From UBA6183 sp964603255 (GTDB lineage Bacteria; Bacteroidota; Bacteroidia; UKL13-3), in the NCBI GenBank assembly GCA_964603255.1, contig CAZRVA010000046.1, positions 1 to 18,439 on the forward strand: a DNA stretch of 18,439 nt. The letters run 5' to 3'. Positions 7,682-15,615 of the stretch are shown here, piece after piece (within the stretch, counting starts at the first letter, position 1; every line of letters starts with the position of its first letter). The position numbers and the translations under genes are program-made. The notes beneath the pieces were generated by a model. The model had not been told where the DNA came from. It ran no database searches and saw only the letters and a list, made by a program, of their open reading frames with translations.

Positions 7682-8677
7682 ATGAAAATGAAATTTTTTA
7701 CACTTGGTTGTGCGCTTTCAATTGGATTATTAACCCAAATATCAGCTCAAAATGTGAGCTACAAAGTATTAACCGATAATCCAGACACAAAAAATTTGTC
7801 GATAGCATTAAATGTGATCGATTTTAGTACTTACTCATCAAACATGAGCATTGCCTACAATGTAATTGGTAACGCACAGTTAGGTAAACTTTTGCAAGCC
7901 GATGCTGACATAAGAAGATCATACAACGACATGTCAGCAGGTATATTCTCGCCTGAAGATATTGGAAAAGGGCATGAGTTTAGATTAGGTGGAAGGTTTA
8001 ACTTATCAAACAGACTTCGTCAAGGAAAAGCTAAAGTAGTGTTATCATCATTTACATCAGGCAACTATCGCCACACCACTTTTCTGAATGTACCTGCAAC
8101 CTATCGCAGAATTTTATCAGTGCGTGGTGGTATTCAAAACTACCGCCAAATATGCGATTTAAGTTCTTTTCCAGGTAAAGACGATAATATCATGTATTAT
8201 AAGGATGCAGCAGGCAACAAACAAATTGCTAAAGACAATGCCTCATTCGAAACCATGCATTATGTGGTAAACTCAACCGGTATTTATGCAGGTATTAGCT
8301 ACCAATCAATGGTAAATATAGCAATACAAGCCGAAGGTTACGGCAAACGCAGCCGCAGCATAAGCAACGATTTTTACGCAGATATTATTTTAACACCATT
8401 AGTAAACTATGCACTAAAACCAAACACAAACCAAATGGCTGCATACAAAAACGTTGATTTAAACAACGATTATAATTCTAAAAACTACATGGGTTGGCGT
8501 GTGGGTTGGCAAGCATTTATGGGACGTAAAATTGGTTTTACCACCAAAATGGAACTTGGACAACAACCCGGCAATTATCAGGGGACTTGGTATTTAAGCA
8601 TTGGTATGGGGCTTGGAATTGGAGCCAATGTTCCGGGTTTAACCAAGTTTGGTGCTAAAAAACAACAAAATCAATAA
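7682..8677 (+). CDS. Secreted protein of unknown function, possibly an outer-membrane beta-barrel
   Basis: Not recognised as a named family. The start is placed at the ATG at 7682 (MKMKFFTLG...), giving 331 residues with a clear signal peptide ending QISAQ at about residue 23; an earlier in-frame TTG at 7661 would only add seven polar residues. The mature protein alternates polar and hydrophobic residues with many aromatic and Asn/Gly turns (for example YAGISYQSMVNIAIQAEGYG and WYLSIGMGLGIGANVPG), a pattern fitting antiparallel beta strands of an outer-membrane barrel. It lacks a C-terminal aromatic residue: it ends KFGAKKQQNQ, so the last strand would have to lie before this tail. It follows the lipoprotein amidohydrolase by 80 bases containing an inverted repeat and is closed by its own terminator, so it may be partly independently expressed. 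The barrel call is inference. Confidence 0.7.
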   Translation: MKMKFFTLGCALSIGLLTQISAQNVSYKVLTDNPDTKNLSIALNVIDFSTYSSNMSIAYNVIGNAQLGKLLQADADIRRSYNDMSAGIFSPEDIGKGHEFRLGGRFNLSNRLRQGKAKVVLSSFTSGNYRHTTFLNVPATYRRILSVRGGIQNYRQICDLSSFPGKDDNIMYYKDAAGNKQIAKDNASFETMHYVVNSTGIYAGISYQSMVNIAIQAEGYGKRSRSISNDFYADIILTPLVNYALKPNTNQMAAYKNVDLNNDYNSKNYMGWRVGWQAFMGRKIGFTTKMELGQQPGNYQGTWYLSIGMGLGIGANVPGLTKFGAKKQQNQ

Positions 8678-8687
8678 GTTATCAATT

Positions 8688-8716
8688 AAAGGCAAATCGG
8701 TAGGTTTGCCTTTTTT
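8688..8716 (+). terminator. Intrinsic terminator after the secreted protein gene
   Basis: AAAGGCAAA (8688-8696) pairs with TTTGCCTTT (8705-8713) around an 8-base loop, and the T-run extends to 8716. It lies 10 bases after the stop codon, a good plus-strand Rho-independent terminator separating this gene from the glycan cluster. Confidence 0.85.
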
Positions 8717-8768
8717 ATTGTGGTTTTAGGTTGATGCAATAAGGCTTATCCCTTTATTTTATTCTCAT

Positions 8769-8800
8769 TTTGCTATTAAAAGCCGAATATTTTTATATTG
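8769..8800 (+). promoter_or_regulatory. Candidate promoter of the glycan-assembly cluster
   Basis: TTTG (8769-8772) and TATATTG (8794-8800) are separated by 21 bases and resemble the -33 TTTG / -7 TAnnTTTG promoter of Bacteroidota, with one T missing in the -7 box. It lies just after the terminator at 8688-8716 and 24 bases before the first ATG of the cluster (8825), the place where a promoter is needed. Confidence 0.4.
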
Positions 8801-8824
8801 CACACTTTAAGCAAAATTATACAG

Positions 8825-9439
8825 ATGAAATTACTGAAAGACCTACACCATGAATATGTTTTTTTGAGACGTATTAAGGTTATATCTGACGAGATAGCCA
8901 AACAAATGCCCGATAATGTGAAAATTTTGGATATTGGTTGTGGTGACGGAACCATCAGCAAATTAATCAGTGAGAAAAAACCGGGTATCAGCTACGAAGG
9001 TATTGATATTATGGCCCGCCCTACTTGCGCTATTCCTTTTAAAGAATACGATGGTGTGCATATTCCATATCCTGATAACAGTTTTGATGCTGCTCAATAT
9101 ACCGATGTTTTACACCACGTTCCGGATGATAATTTTAAAAACTTACTGAAAGAAACCATGCGTGTAAGCAAGAAGTATTTGGTTATAAAAGATCACTTAT
9201 GGGCAAACGCATTCGATTTTCAAACCCTAAAGTTTATGGATTGGGTGGGCAACGCACCACACGGTGTTAAGGTAATTTACAACTTTAAAACAGAAAAATA
9301 TTGGATGGATTTGTTCGAAGAGTTAGGATTAGAAATCGTAACCATCAACAAGCGTATTCCCTTATACCCGGGTGTGTTTAACATGGTGTTTGGAAGACAA
9401 TTGCATTTTATTGCGGTATTAAAAAAGAAAAACAGCTAA
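8825..9439 (+). CDS. SAM-dependent class I methyltransferase (Methyltransf_11 type)
   Basis: A 204-residue cytoplasmic methyltransferase. Motif I LDIGCGDGT (35-43) binds S-adenosylmethionine, the acidic end of strand 2 is EGIDI (58-62), and the strand-4 region reads FDAAQYTDVLHHVPDD, typical of Methyltransf_11. The ATG at 8825 is preferred over an in-frame TTG at 8798 because the latter overlaps the candidate -7 box and adds nine unconserved-looking residues. It is the first gene after a strong terminator, and its stop is 9 bases before the next start, so it is firmly tied to the glycosyltransferases downstream. The substrate could be a sugar, a lipid carrier or a ubiquinone-like lipid; position favours modification of the glycan or lipid intermediate made by the cluster, but the sequence does not decide this. 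Confidence 0.87.
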   Translation: MKLLKDLHHEYVFLRRIKVISDEIAKQMPDNVKILDIGCGDGTISKLISEKKPGISYEGIDIMARPTCAIPFKEYDGVHIPYPDNSFDAAQYTDVLHHVPDDNFKNLLKETMRVSKKYLVIKDHLWANAFDFQTLKFMDWVGNAPHGVKVIYNFKTEKYWMDLFEELGLEIVTINKRIPLYPGVFNMVFGRQLHFIAVLKKKNS

Positions 9440-9448
9440 ACCTATAAC

Positions 9449-10609
9449 ATGGAAAAGCCAATAGAATTAACCATTGTAATGCCTTGCTTAAACGAAGCAG
9501 AAACGTTAAAAGTCTGCATCGATAAGGCCATGAAATATTTAAACGATAATAACATTAGCGGAGAGGTTGTTATTGGAGATAATGGCAGTACAGATGGCTC
9601 GCAAGATATTGCCCGCAATTGCGGTGCCCGTGTGGTTGATATACCTCGCAAAGGTTACGGAAGTGCCTTAATGGGCGCTATACAAGCAGCCCAAGGCAAA
9701 TATGTAATTATGGGCGATAGCGATGATAGTTACGATTTTAGCAACCTAAATGCATACGTAGAAAAACTGCGCGATGGTTACGACTTAGTTATGGGTAACC
9801 GTTTTAAAGGTGGAATTGCAAAAGGTGCTATGCCGTTTCTACATTATTATTTGGGCAATCCTGTATTATCTTTTATTGGTAAGTTATTTTTTGGTGGAGG
9901 CATTAACGATTTTCATTGCGGGTTGCGTGGTTTCCGTCAAGATATTGTTACCTTGTTAAACTTACAAACCACAGGAATGGAGTTTGCCAGCGAAATGGTG
10001 GTAAAGGCACAAATTAATAAGTTAAAAATTATTGAAGTTCCTACCACACTATCACCTGATGGAAGAAGTCGTCCGCCACATTTGCGAACTTGGCGCGATG
10101 GTTGGAGACACTTACGTTTCTTATTGTTGTACAGCCCAAAATGGTTGTTTTTAATTCCGGGTTTAACGCTTATGTTAATTGGTTTAATATTGTTTATTTT
10201 AATACAACAAGGCCCGGTACAATTAATGAACATACACTTTGATACCAACACGTTGTTGTACGCAGGTGCATTTGTTGTAATCGGTTTCCAGGCAGTAAAC
10301 TTTGCTGTGTTTACCAGAATTTACGCCATACAACAAGGGTTCTTACCTAAGAATTCAACCCTAGACAAATTGTATAATTTTATAACACTTGAGGCTGGTT
10401 TGGTAATTGGAGTTTTAATTACACTTGCCGGTTTGGGTGGCTCGGTATATTCACTTTATTTGTGGGATCAGCAAGACTTTGGTCAACTAAATTATTCAAG
10501 TATTTTACGTGTGGTTATTCCATCTGTATTTGCCATTATGATAGGCTTACAAACTATTTTCTCAAGTTTCTTCCTTAGCTTTTTAGGGTTGAATCAGAAA
10601 AAAAGCTAA
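9449..10609 (+). CDS. DPM1-like GT2 polyprenyl-phosphate glycosyltransferase with C-terminal membrane domain
   Basis: A 386-residue family 2 glycosyltransferase of the dolichol-phosphate-mannose synthase type, expected to transfer a sugar from a nucleotide donor to polyprenyl phosphate on the cytoplasmic face. The N-terminal strand reads ELTIVMPCLNEAETL, the metal-binding DxD region is GDSDDSYDF (89-97), and GNRFKGG (116-122) and DFHCGLRGF (154-162) are typical of the DPM1/ArnC/GtrB group. Four membrane helices follow (about 232-253, 268-290, 312-337, 354-380), as in GtrB-like enzymes. All catalytic features look intact. The next gene encodes a GT39-type enzyme of the class that uses lipid-phosphate sugars, so the two plausibly form donor synthesis and transfer steps. 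The sugar is not predictable from the sequence. The ATG at 9449 lies 9 bases after the methyltransferase stop. Confidence 0.9.
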   Translation: MEKPIELTIVMPCLNEAETLKVCIDKAMKYLNDNNISGEVVIGDNGSTDGSQDIARNCGARVVDIPRKGYGSALMGAIQAAQGKYVIMGDSDDSYDFSNLNAYVEKLRDGYDLVMGNRFKGGIAKGAMPFLHYYLGNPVLSFIGKLFFGGGINDFHCGLRGFRQDIVTLLNLQTTGMEFASEMVVKAQINKLKIIEVPTTLSPDGRSRPPHLRTWRDGWRHLRFLLLYSPKWLFLIPGLTLMLIGLILFILIQQGPVQLMNIHFDTNTLLYAGAFVVIGFQAVNFAVFTRIYAIQQGFLPKNSTLDKLYNFITLEAGLVIGVLITLAGLGGSVYSLYLWDQQDFGQLNYSSILRVVIPSVFAIMIGLQTIFSSFFLSFLGLNQKKS

Positions 10610-10634
10610 CCCATTTTTTTGAAAACAGTTACTT

Positions 10635-13604
10635 ATGCAAACACCTAAATCAGATAACCGTTTAAGTATTATATTACCCTTAAAGGGCAATGCAAAAGCT
10701 GCTTCGTACGAACAAATTTTTAATTCGTTTAGTAAAGGCAAAACGGATGTTGATTGTGTGCTTATCACCACATCAAACCAAAAGTTGGCCGATGAGTTAC
10801 AAAAAAATGCTGCTTATCAAGATTTAGTTCAAAAGCAAAAATTACACTTGGCAAAAAACTACACCGAAGCATTTGCAATGGCAAGCGGAACGGTTAGTTT
10901 GGTGGTTGAAAATACTGAATCGGCAAGTGTTTCGGCATTGGTTAGTGTGGCACAAGCCAAGCGTAAAAAAATGCTGAGCAATACCTTCTATTTTGGTTCG
11001 TACTTTTTAAAAGAGAGTGCCAATAAAAATGGGTTGGTTCAAAAAATAGGTAACAGTTTATACAACAACTTTGTTCGCTTTATTAGTACCAGTAATGTAA
11101 ACGATAACCAAAGTGGTGTAATCATTGTAAATACCGATTTTGCTCATCAAACATTTGATACTAAGTTAAGTACAGCCAGTAACTATTTTGAAATTGCTAA
11201 CCAAGTTGGTGCGCACAAAATTAATGCTGAAGATGTTGCGTTAAATGCTGACAAAAACTCGCCTTCGGGAAGTGTACTAAGCATTTTTGCCTTGCCATTT
11301 ATCTCACTTTTTTTGAGCTTTAAGTTTTTTGTACTTTCTGCTTTACACGAAATCAAAACAAAAACACAACCCGAAAACAAAGGAAATGCGCCAATTTTTA
11401 GGATGATATTTTATGTGCTTGTTTTGGGTTTTTGTGTGGGTTATCCATTGTTAAGTCAGCAGTATGGTATGACTTGGGACGAGAAGCAGCATGATGAATA
11501 CAGCAAGGTGGCTTACAATTGGGTTATGACTTTTGGTGAAGACTCCACCGCATTAAGTGAACCCACCGGAAACCAAGATTATGTGCGTCAAATCTTCAGA
11601 CATTATGGTGAACACATCAACTTAATTTCTGCAATTATTTATAATACTTTTGATACTGATCCATACGATACACGTCACTTTATTATTTCGTTGTATGGTT
11701 TGTTTGGGTTGATATGTATTGGACTAACTGTTAAAGCTCTTACCAGTTGGCGCGGAGCAGTTATCGCTTTGTTGTTTGTTGGTCTTAACCCAAGCTGGAT
11801 GGGCTTTAGTATGAACAATCCAACTGATATTCCATTTGCAGCAGGCTTTGCTGTTTCAGGATATTTTATGGTGCGTATTCTGCAAAATATGCCTCATCCA
11901 AAAAGAAAACACATTAGTTGGTTAGGTATTGGTATAGGTATTGGCATTGGTAGCCGCGTTGGTGCTATTTTAATTATAGCATACATGGCCATGTTCCTTG
12001 GTATACAGTGGTTGTGGTATTGCATTAAAAACAAAAAAGGACTATTCAGCCAAGGATTTCTAACATACGTAAATACCTTTTTTAGTGTAGCCGGTTTAGG
12101 ATATTTGTTTGGTATTTCGTTATGGCCTTATGCTTTAAGTAATCCATTTAAAAATGTATACATCGCATTTAAAAAATCGAGTGAAAATGCATTTTATGCA
12201 AACAATACCGAGTTATTTGAAGGTACGCGCATGTACATGCTTACCGAAGCTCCGGGGTATTATGTAGTGAAGTTTTTAAGCATTGGTAACCCAATTTATT
12301 TATTGGCAGGAATTGGCTTGACGTTATTGTTGCTAAACTGGTTACGTAAATATGTAAACATTGGTTATGTGTTGATGTTTGTATTTATGATGGCGTTTCC
12401 AGTGGCTTGGGCCGAGTACACCGACTTAAATTATTACAACGGATGGAGACATTATCTGTTTGTATTGCCATCAATGGTGGTGTTATCTGCCCTATCGTAC
12501 GAGTTTTTATTAAATGCATTTAAAAATAAGTTTGCGCAAATTGGTTTGGTAATCATTTTAGGTGTAGCATTCGCAAAACCTTTGGCTTGGATGGTTAAAA
12601 ATCACCCGAACCAATATGTTTACTTTAACGAGTTTGTGGGTGGTATTAATGGTGCATACGGCAATTACGAAACAGATTATTACAGTAACTCTTGTCGTGC
12701 CGCTGCCGAGTGGATTGCACAACAAGAACCCAATAAAAAAGTATTAATCGGTATCAACAACGAACCATTAACGGCTTCTTATTATGGTCATCGCATCAAT
12801 CCAAATTTAGATTTCTTTTGGGTGCGTGAGTACGAAGAGTTTAAACCGCGTTGGGATTATTTGATTTTAACCAGCCGTACCTACAGCAAAAACGAATTGT
12901 TAAATGGTGCTTTTCCTCCAAAAGGAACGGTGCATGTTATTAAAGCTGATGATGCGCCATTGTGTGTAATTGTAAAACGTGAAAATACTTTTATGCCTGA
13001 CGGTTATGAAGCATTGGCACGTAGAAGTGTTGATTCTGCTATCACGCATTTTCAGAAGGCCGTAGCGTACGATCCGATGAATGAAGAGGCACATCGCATG
13101 TTGGGCACCGCATATTTGTACAGCAATCGTTTTGCAGAGGCAGAAGCGGCACTTAAAAAATCTATAGAGATCTATCCTGAAAACTACTCGGGATATAGTA
13201 TGCTAGGGCAAGTTTGGTATACCCAACAAAAACCAGATAGTGCATTACCGTATTTAGATAAAGCATTGTTTTATAAACGTAACGTTACCGAGGCCTACTT
13301 TTATGCGGGTCAATGTATGTTGCAAAAAAATGATTTTGCAAAAGCAGCAGATTACTTTGAGAATGGTGTGAAAAATAATGGTAATATACCTGAGATGTTT
13401 GAAGGTTTGGGTTTGGCTTATTTAAATTTGGCTAATTACGCTATGGCCGAAGGTGCATTTAATAACGCATTGGCAATGAACCCAAATTATGCACGTGCAT
13501 ATTATTATCTGGCCCAGGTTTATCAACGTACTAATGAAAAAGCCAAAGCAGATGAGTGTATCAGGCGCTACCAAAGTTTAGCAGGTGGTCAACCCATGCA
13601 ATAA
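10635..13604 (+). CDS. Fusion of a degenerate GT2 domain, a GT39-like membrane glycosyltransferase and TPR repeats
   Basis: A 989-residue protein with three modules. Residues 9-205 follow the DPM1-like GT2 pattern (RLSIILPLKGN at the start, NVNDNQSGVIIVN at 154-166 in place of the usual DxQCGF motif) but the DxD site is replaced by VVENTESAS (90-98), so this part is probably inactive. Residues 255-650 form a multi-helix GT-C membrane domain of the GT39/PMT type: the acidic motif TWDEKQHDEY (280-289), NNPTDIPF (394-401), a GIG-rich helix (431-439), YYNGWRHYLFVLP (600-612) and the YFNEFVGGINGAYGNYE segment (663-679) recur in this family. These enzymes transfer sugars from polyprenyl-phosphate donors on the periplasmic side. 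Residues about 791-985 are five or more TPR units (for example AEAALKKSIEIYPENYSGYSMLG), presumably binding an acceptor or partner. It starts 25 bases after the DPM1-like gene. Donor and acceptor are unknown. Confidence 0.85.
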   Translation: MQTPKSDNRLSIILPLKGNAKAASYEQIFNSFSKGKTDVDCVLITTSNQKLADELQKNAAYQDLVQKQKLHLAKNYTEAFAMASGTVSLVVENTESASVSALVSVAQAKRKKMLSNTFYFGSYFLKESANKNGLVQKIGNSLYNNFVRFISTSNVNDNQSGVIIVNTDFAHQTFDTKLSTASNYFEIANQVGAHKINAEDVALNADKNSPSGSVLSIFALPFISLFLSFKFFVLSALHEIKTKTQPENKGNAPIFRMIFYVLVLGFCVGYPLLSQQYGMTWDEKQHDEYSKVAYNWVMTFGEDSTALSEPTGNQDYVRQIFRHYGEHINLISAIIYNTFDTDPYDTRHFIISLYGLFGLICIGLTVKALTSWRGAVIALLFVGLNPSWMGFSMNNPTDIPFAAGFAVSGYFMVRILQNMPHPKRKHISWLGIGIGIGIGSRVGAILIIAYMAMFLGIQWLWYCIKNKKGLFSQGFLTYVNTFFSVAGLGYLFGISLWPYALSNPFKNVYIAFKKSSENAFYANNTELFEGTRMYMLTEAPGYYVVKFLSIGNPIYLLAGIGLTLLLLNWLRKYVNIGYVLMFVFMMAFPVAWAEYTDLNYYNGWRHYLFVLPSMVVLSALSYEFLLNAFKNKFAQIGLVIILGVAFAKPLAWMVKNHPNQYVYFNEFVGGINGAYGNYETDYYSNSCRAAAEWIAQQEPNKKVLIGINNEPLTASYYGHRINPNLDFFWVREYEEFKPRWDYLILTSRTYSKNELLNGAFPPKGTVHVIKADDAPLCVIVKRENTFMPDGYEALARRSVDSAITHFQKAVAYDPMNEEAHRMLGTAYLYSNRFAEAEAALKKSIEIYPENYSGYSMLGQVWYTQQKPDSALPYLDKALFYKRNVTEAYFYAGQCMLQKNDFAKAADYFENGVKNNGNIPEMFEGLGLAYLNLANYAMAEGAFNNALAMNPNYARAYYYLAQVYQRTNEKAKADECIRRYQSLAGGQPMQ

Positions 13605-13651
13605 CAAATGTTGTTTTGCAACGTTTAAATTTAACAGTTTAAAACACACAC

Positions 13652-15610
13652 ATGCAGTTATCTGTAATTATTGTTAACTATAACGTAAAGTACTTTTTGG
13701 AACAAGCGCTGCATAGCGTATACAAAGCTATGCGTGGTGTTGATGGAGAAGTATTTGTGGTTGATAACAATTCGGCAGATGGCAGTTGTGAAATGGTACG
13801 CAGAAAATTTCCGCAAACCATAGTTATAGAAAACAAAACCAATACCGGCTTTAGTGTGGCCAATAATCAAGCCATAAAACAAGCCAAGGGTAAATATGTA
13901 TTGCTGCTAAACCCCGATACTGTTGTAGAGGAAGATTGCTTTACTGCTTGTATTGAGTTTATGGAAAAACACCAGGATGCGGGAGCATTGGGTGTAAAAA
14001 TGATTGATGGAAAAGGCAAGTTTTTACCTGAATCAAAACGTAGTTTACCAACGCCACAAGTAGCGTTTTACAAGATGTTTGGTTTTGCATCCGTCTTTCC
14101 AAAATCAAAAACATTTGGCAGGTATCATTTGGGGTTTTTAAGTAATGATGAAATACATGAAGTAGAAGTTTTATCGGGTGCATTTATGTTTATACGTAAA
14201 GCCGCTTTAGATAAAATTGGTTTGTTGGATGAAGACTATTTTATGTACGGAGAGGATATTGATTTATCGTACCGCATTACTCAAGGTGGTTATAAAAACT
14301 ATTATTTCCCTGATACTACCATCATACATTATAAGGGTGAGAGCACCAAAAAAACAAGTGTAAATTATGTATTTGTGTTTTACAGGGCCATGATCATTTT
14401 TGCCCAAAAGCACTACAGCAATAAGCACGCTAAGCTATTTAGTTTCTTAATAAGTTTTGCTATCTACATTCGTGCCGGTATTTCTTTAATTGCAAGGTTT
14501 TTTCAAACCACACACCTTATGCTTTTAGATGCTGCGTGTATGTACACCGGTATTTACCTCATAAAATTGTATTGGGAGCGTAACCATAAATTTGTTGAAG
14601 GCGGATCATATCCAATAGAGTTTATGTTGGTTAATGCAAGCATTTATACGCTACTTTGGGTATTTGGTTTGTATTTATCAGGGGCATACGAAAAACCACG
14701 ATCAATAACAGCAATCGTTAAAGGTGTTTTGTTTGGGTTGATAGGCATCAGTTTGGTATATGCATTTGCTCCGTTAAGTTATCGTTTTTCAAGGGCCATT
14801 ATTATGTTAGGTTTTGTATGGGCTTTGGTTGGCGCTTACTTAAATAGATTAATATTATACGCAGCAAAATTTAAGAAAATAGACTTGGCCATGGCTTACG
14901 ATACCACAACTATTATTGTGGGTAGCCAAACTGAAGCTGCTCGTGTACAAGATTTGTTAAACAAAACCAAAGCCAACTGTAAAGTTGCAGGTTATGTTAC
15001 GGTTGGTAATGATAAAGAACAAAGTGATGATTATTTAGGCGATGTATCTCGACTAAAAGATATTGTTCAGGTGTTTAATGCCGAAGAAATTATTTTTTGC
15101 TCTAAAGATATTTCGGCAACACAAATTATACAATGGATGAGTGGTGTTACTTTACCTGGTGTGCAATACAAAATTGTGCCCGAGGAAAGCACATTTATTA
15201 TTGGTTCGAACAGTAAAAACAGTGCAGGAGATTTTTATGCATTGGATATTAGCATGGCCTTGAGCGAGCCACAACATCAACGCAACAAAAGGTTGTTGGA
15301 TGTATTGGTGGCCTTGTTGTTTACAGCGCTTAGTCCGGTGTTGTTACTAATAGTTAAACACCGTTTGCAGTTTCTTAAAAATTTGTGGGAGGTGTTTTTC
15401 GGACAAAAAACCTGGGTGGGTTATACGCAATCATCAAACCAAAATACCTTACCTAAAATTAAACAAGGGGTATTATCTCCTGTAATAAAATGGAGCAATA
15501 GGGTTGAGCCGGCAACAGCCAATAAGCTAAACTTTATGTATGCCAAAAACTACTCCATAGAAAAGGATCTATACATCATCCTTTTATCCATTACCAAGCT
15601 TGGTAGTTAG
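13652..15610 (+). CDS. Fusion of a WbbL-type GT2 glycosyltransferase and a catalytically truncated WcaJ-like phosphoglycosyltransferase
   Basis: A 652-residue protein. Residues 1-255 are a GT2 domain of the rhamnosyltransferase WbbL type with intact-looking SVIIVNYN (4-11), NTGFSVANN (64-72), LLNPDT with Asp89, FMYGEDIDLSYRI (197-209) and HYKGES (226-231). Several membrane helices follow (about 262-402), then a Rossmann-like domain (418-495: TIIVGSQTEAARV, AGYVTVGND, EEIIFCS) as in the CoA_binding_3 region of WcaJ/WbaP. RNKRLLDVLVALLFTALSPVL (544 onward) matches the membrane re-entrant helix of polyprenyl-phosphate phosphoglycosyltransferases, and the tail LKNLWEVFF, LPKIKQG, NYSIEKDLYIIL resembles their C-terminal end. 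The block between them, which in the family contains the GPVFF, KFRTM and catalytic Asp-Glu elements, is absent. The second half is therefore probably non-catalytic, perhaps a carrier-lipid docking or regulatory module. The gene starts 47 bases after its neighbour. Confidence 0.82.
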   Translation: MQLSVIIVNYNVKYFLEQALHSVYKAMRGVDGEVFVVDNNSADGSCEMVRRKFPQTIVIENKTNTGFSVANNQAIKQAKGKYVLLLNPDTVVEEDCFTACIEFMEKHQDAGALGVKMIDGKGKFLPESKRSLPTPQVAFYKMFGFASVFPKSKTFGRYHLGFLSNDEIHEVEVLSGAFMFIRKAALDKIGLLDEDYFMYGEDIDLSYRITQGGYKNYYFPDTTIIHYKGESTKKTSVNYVFVFYRAMIIFAQKHYSNKHAKLFSFLISFAIYIRAGISLIARFFQTTHLMLLDAACMYTGIYLIKLYWERNHKFVEGGSYPIEFMLVNASIYTLLWVFGLYLSGAYEKPRSITAIVKGVLFGLIGISLVYAFAPLSYRFSRAIIMLGFVWALVGAYLNRLILYAAKFKKIDLAMAYDTTTIIVGSQTEAARVQDLLNKTKANCKVAGYVTVGNDKEQSDDYLGDVSRLKDIVQVFNAEEIIFCSKDISATQIIQWMSGVTLPGVQYKIVPEESTFIIGSNSKNSAGDFYALDISMALSEPQHQRNKRLLDVLVALLFTALSPVLLLIVKHRLQFLKNLWEVFFGQKTWVGYTQSSNQNTLPKIKQGVLSPVIKWSNRVEPATANKLNFMYAKNYSIEKDLYIILLSITKLGS

Positions 15611-15615
15611 TGTGT

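Noticed and set aside
8798..8824. TTG start for the methyltransferase
   Set aside because: It overlaps the candidate -7 promoter box, and an ATG nine codons later gives a normal N-terminus.
11925..11954. GGTATTGG-like tandem repeat encoding GIGIGIGIGS
   Set aside because: It lies inside a membrane helix of the GT39-like domain, where Gly/Ile-rich helices are normal; the codons differ between units, so there is no sign of a microsatellite.
15361..15375. Possible frameshift hiding the missing phosphoglycosyltransferase core
   Set aside because: The residues before and after the missing block are adjacent in one frame with no intervening DNA, so a frameshift cannot hide the roughly 80 lost residues; a true deletion or an assembly collapse remains possible.
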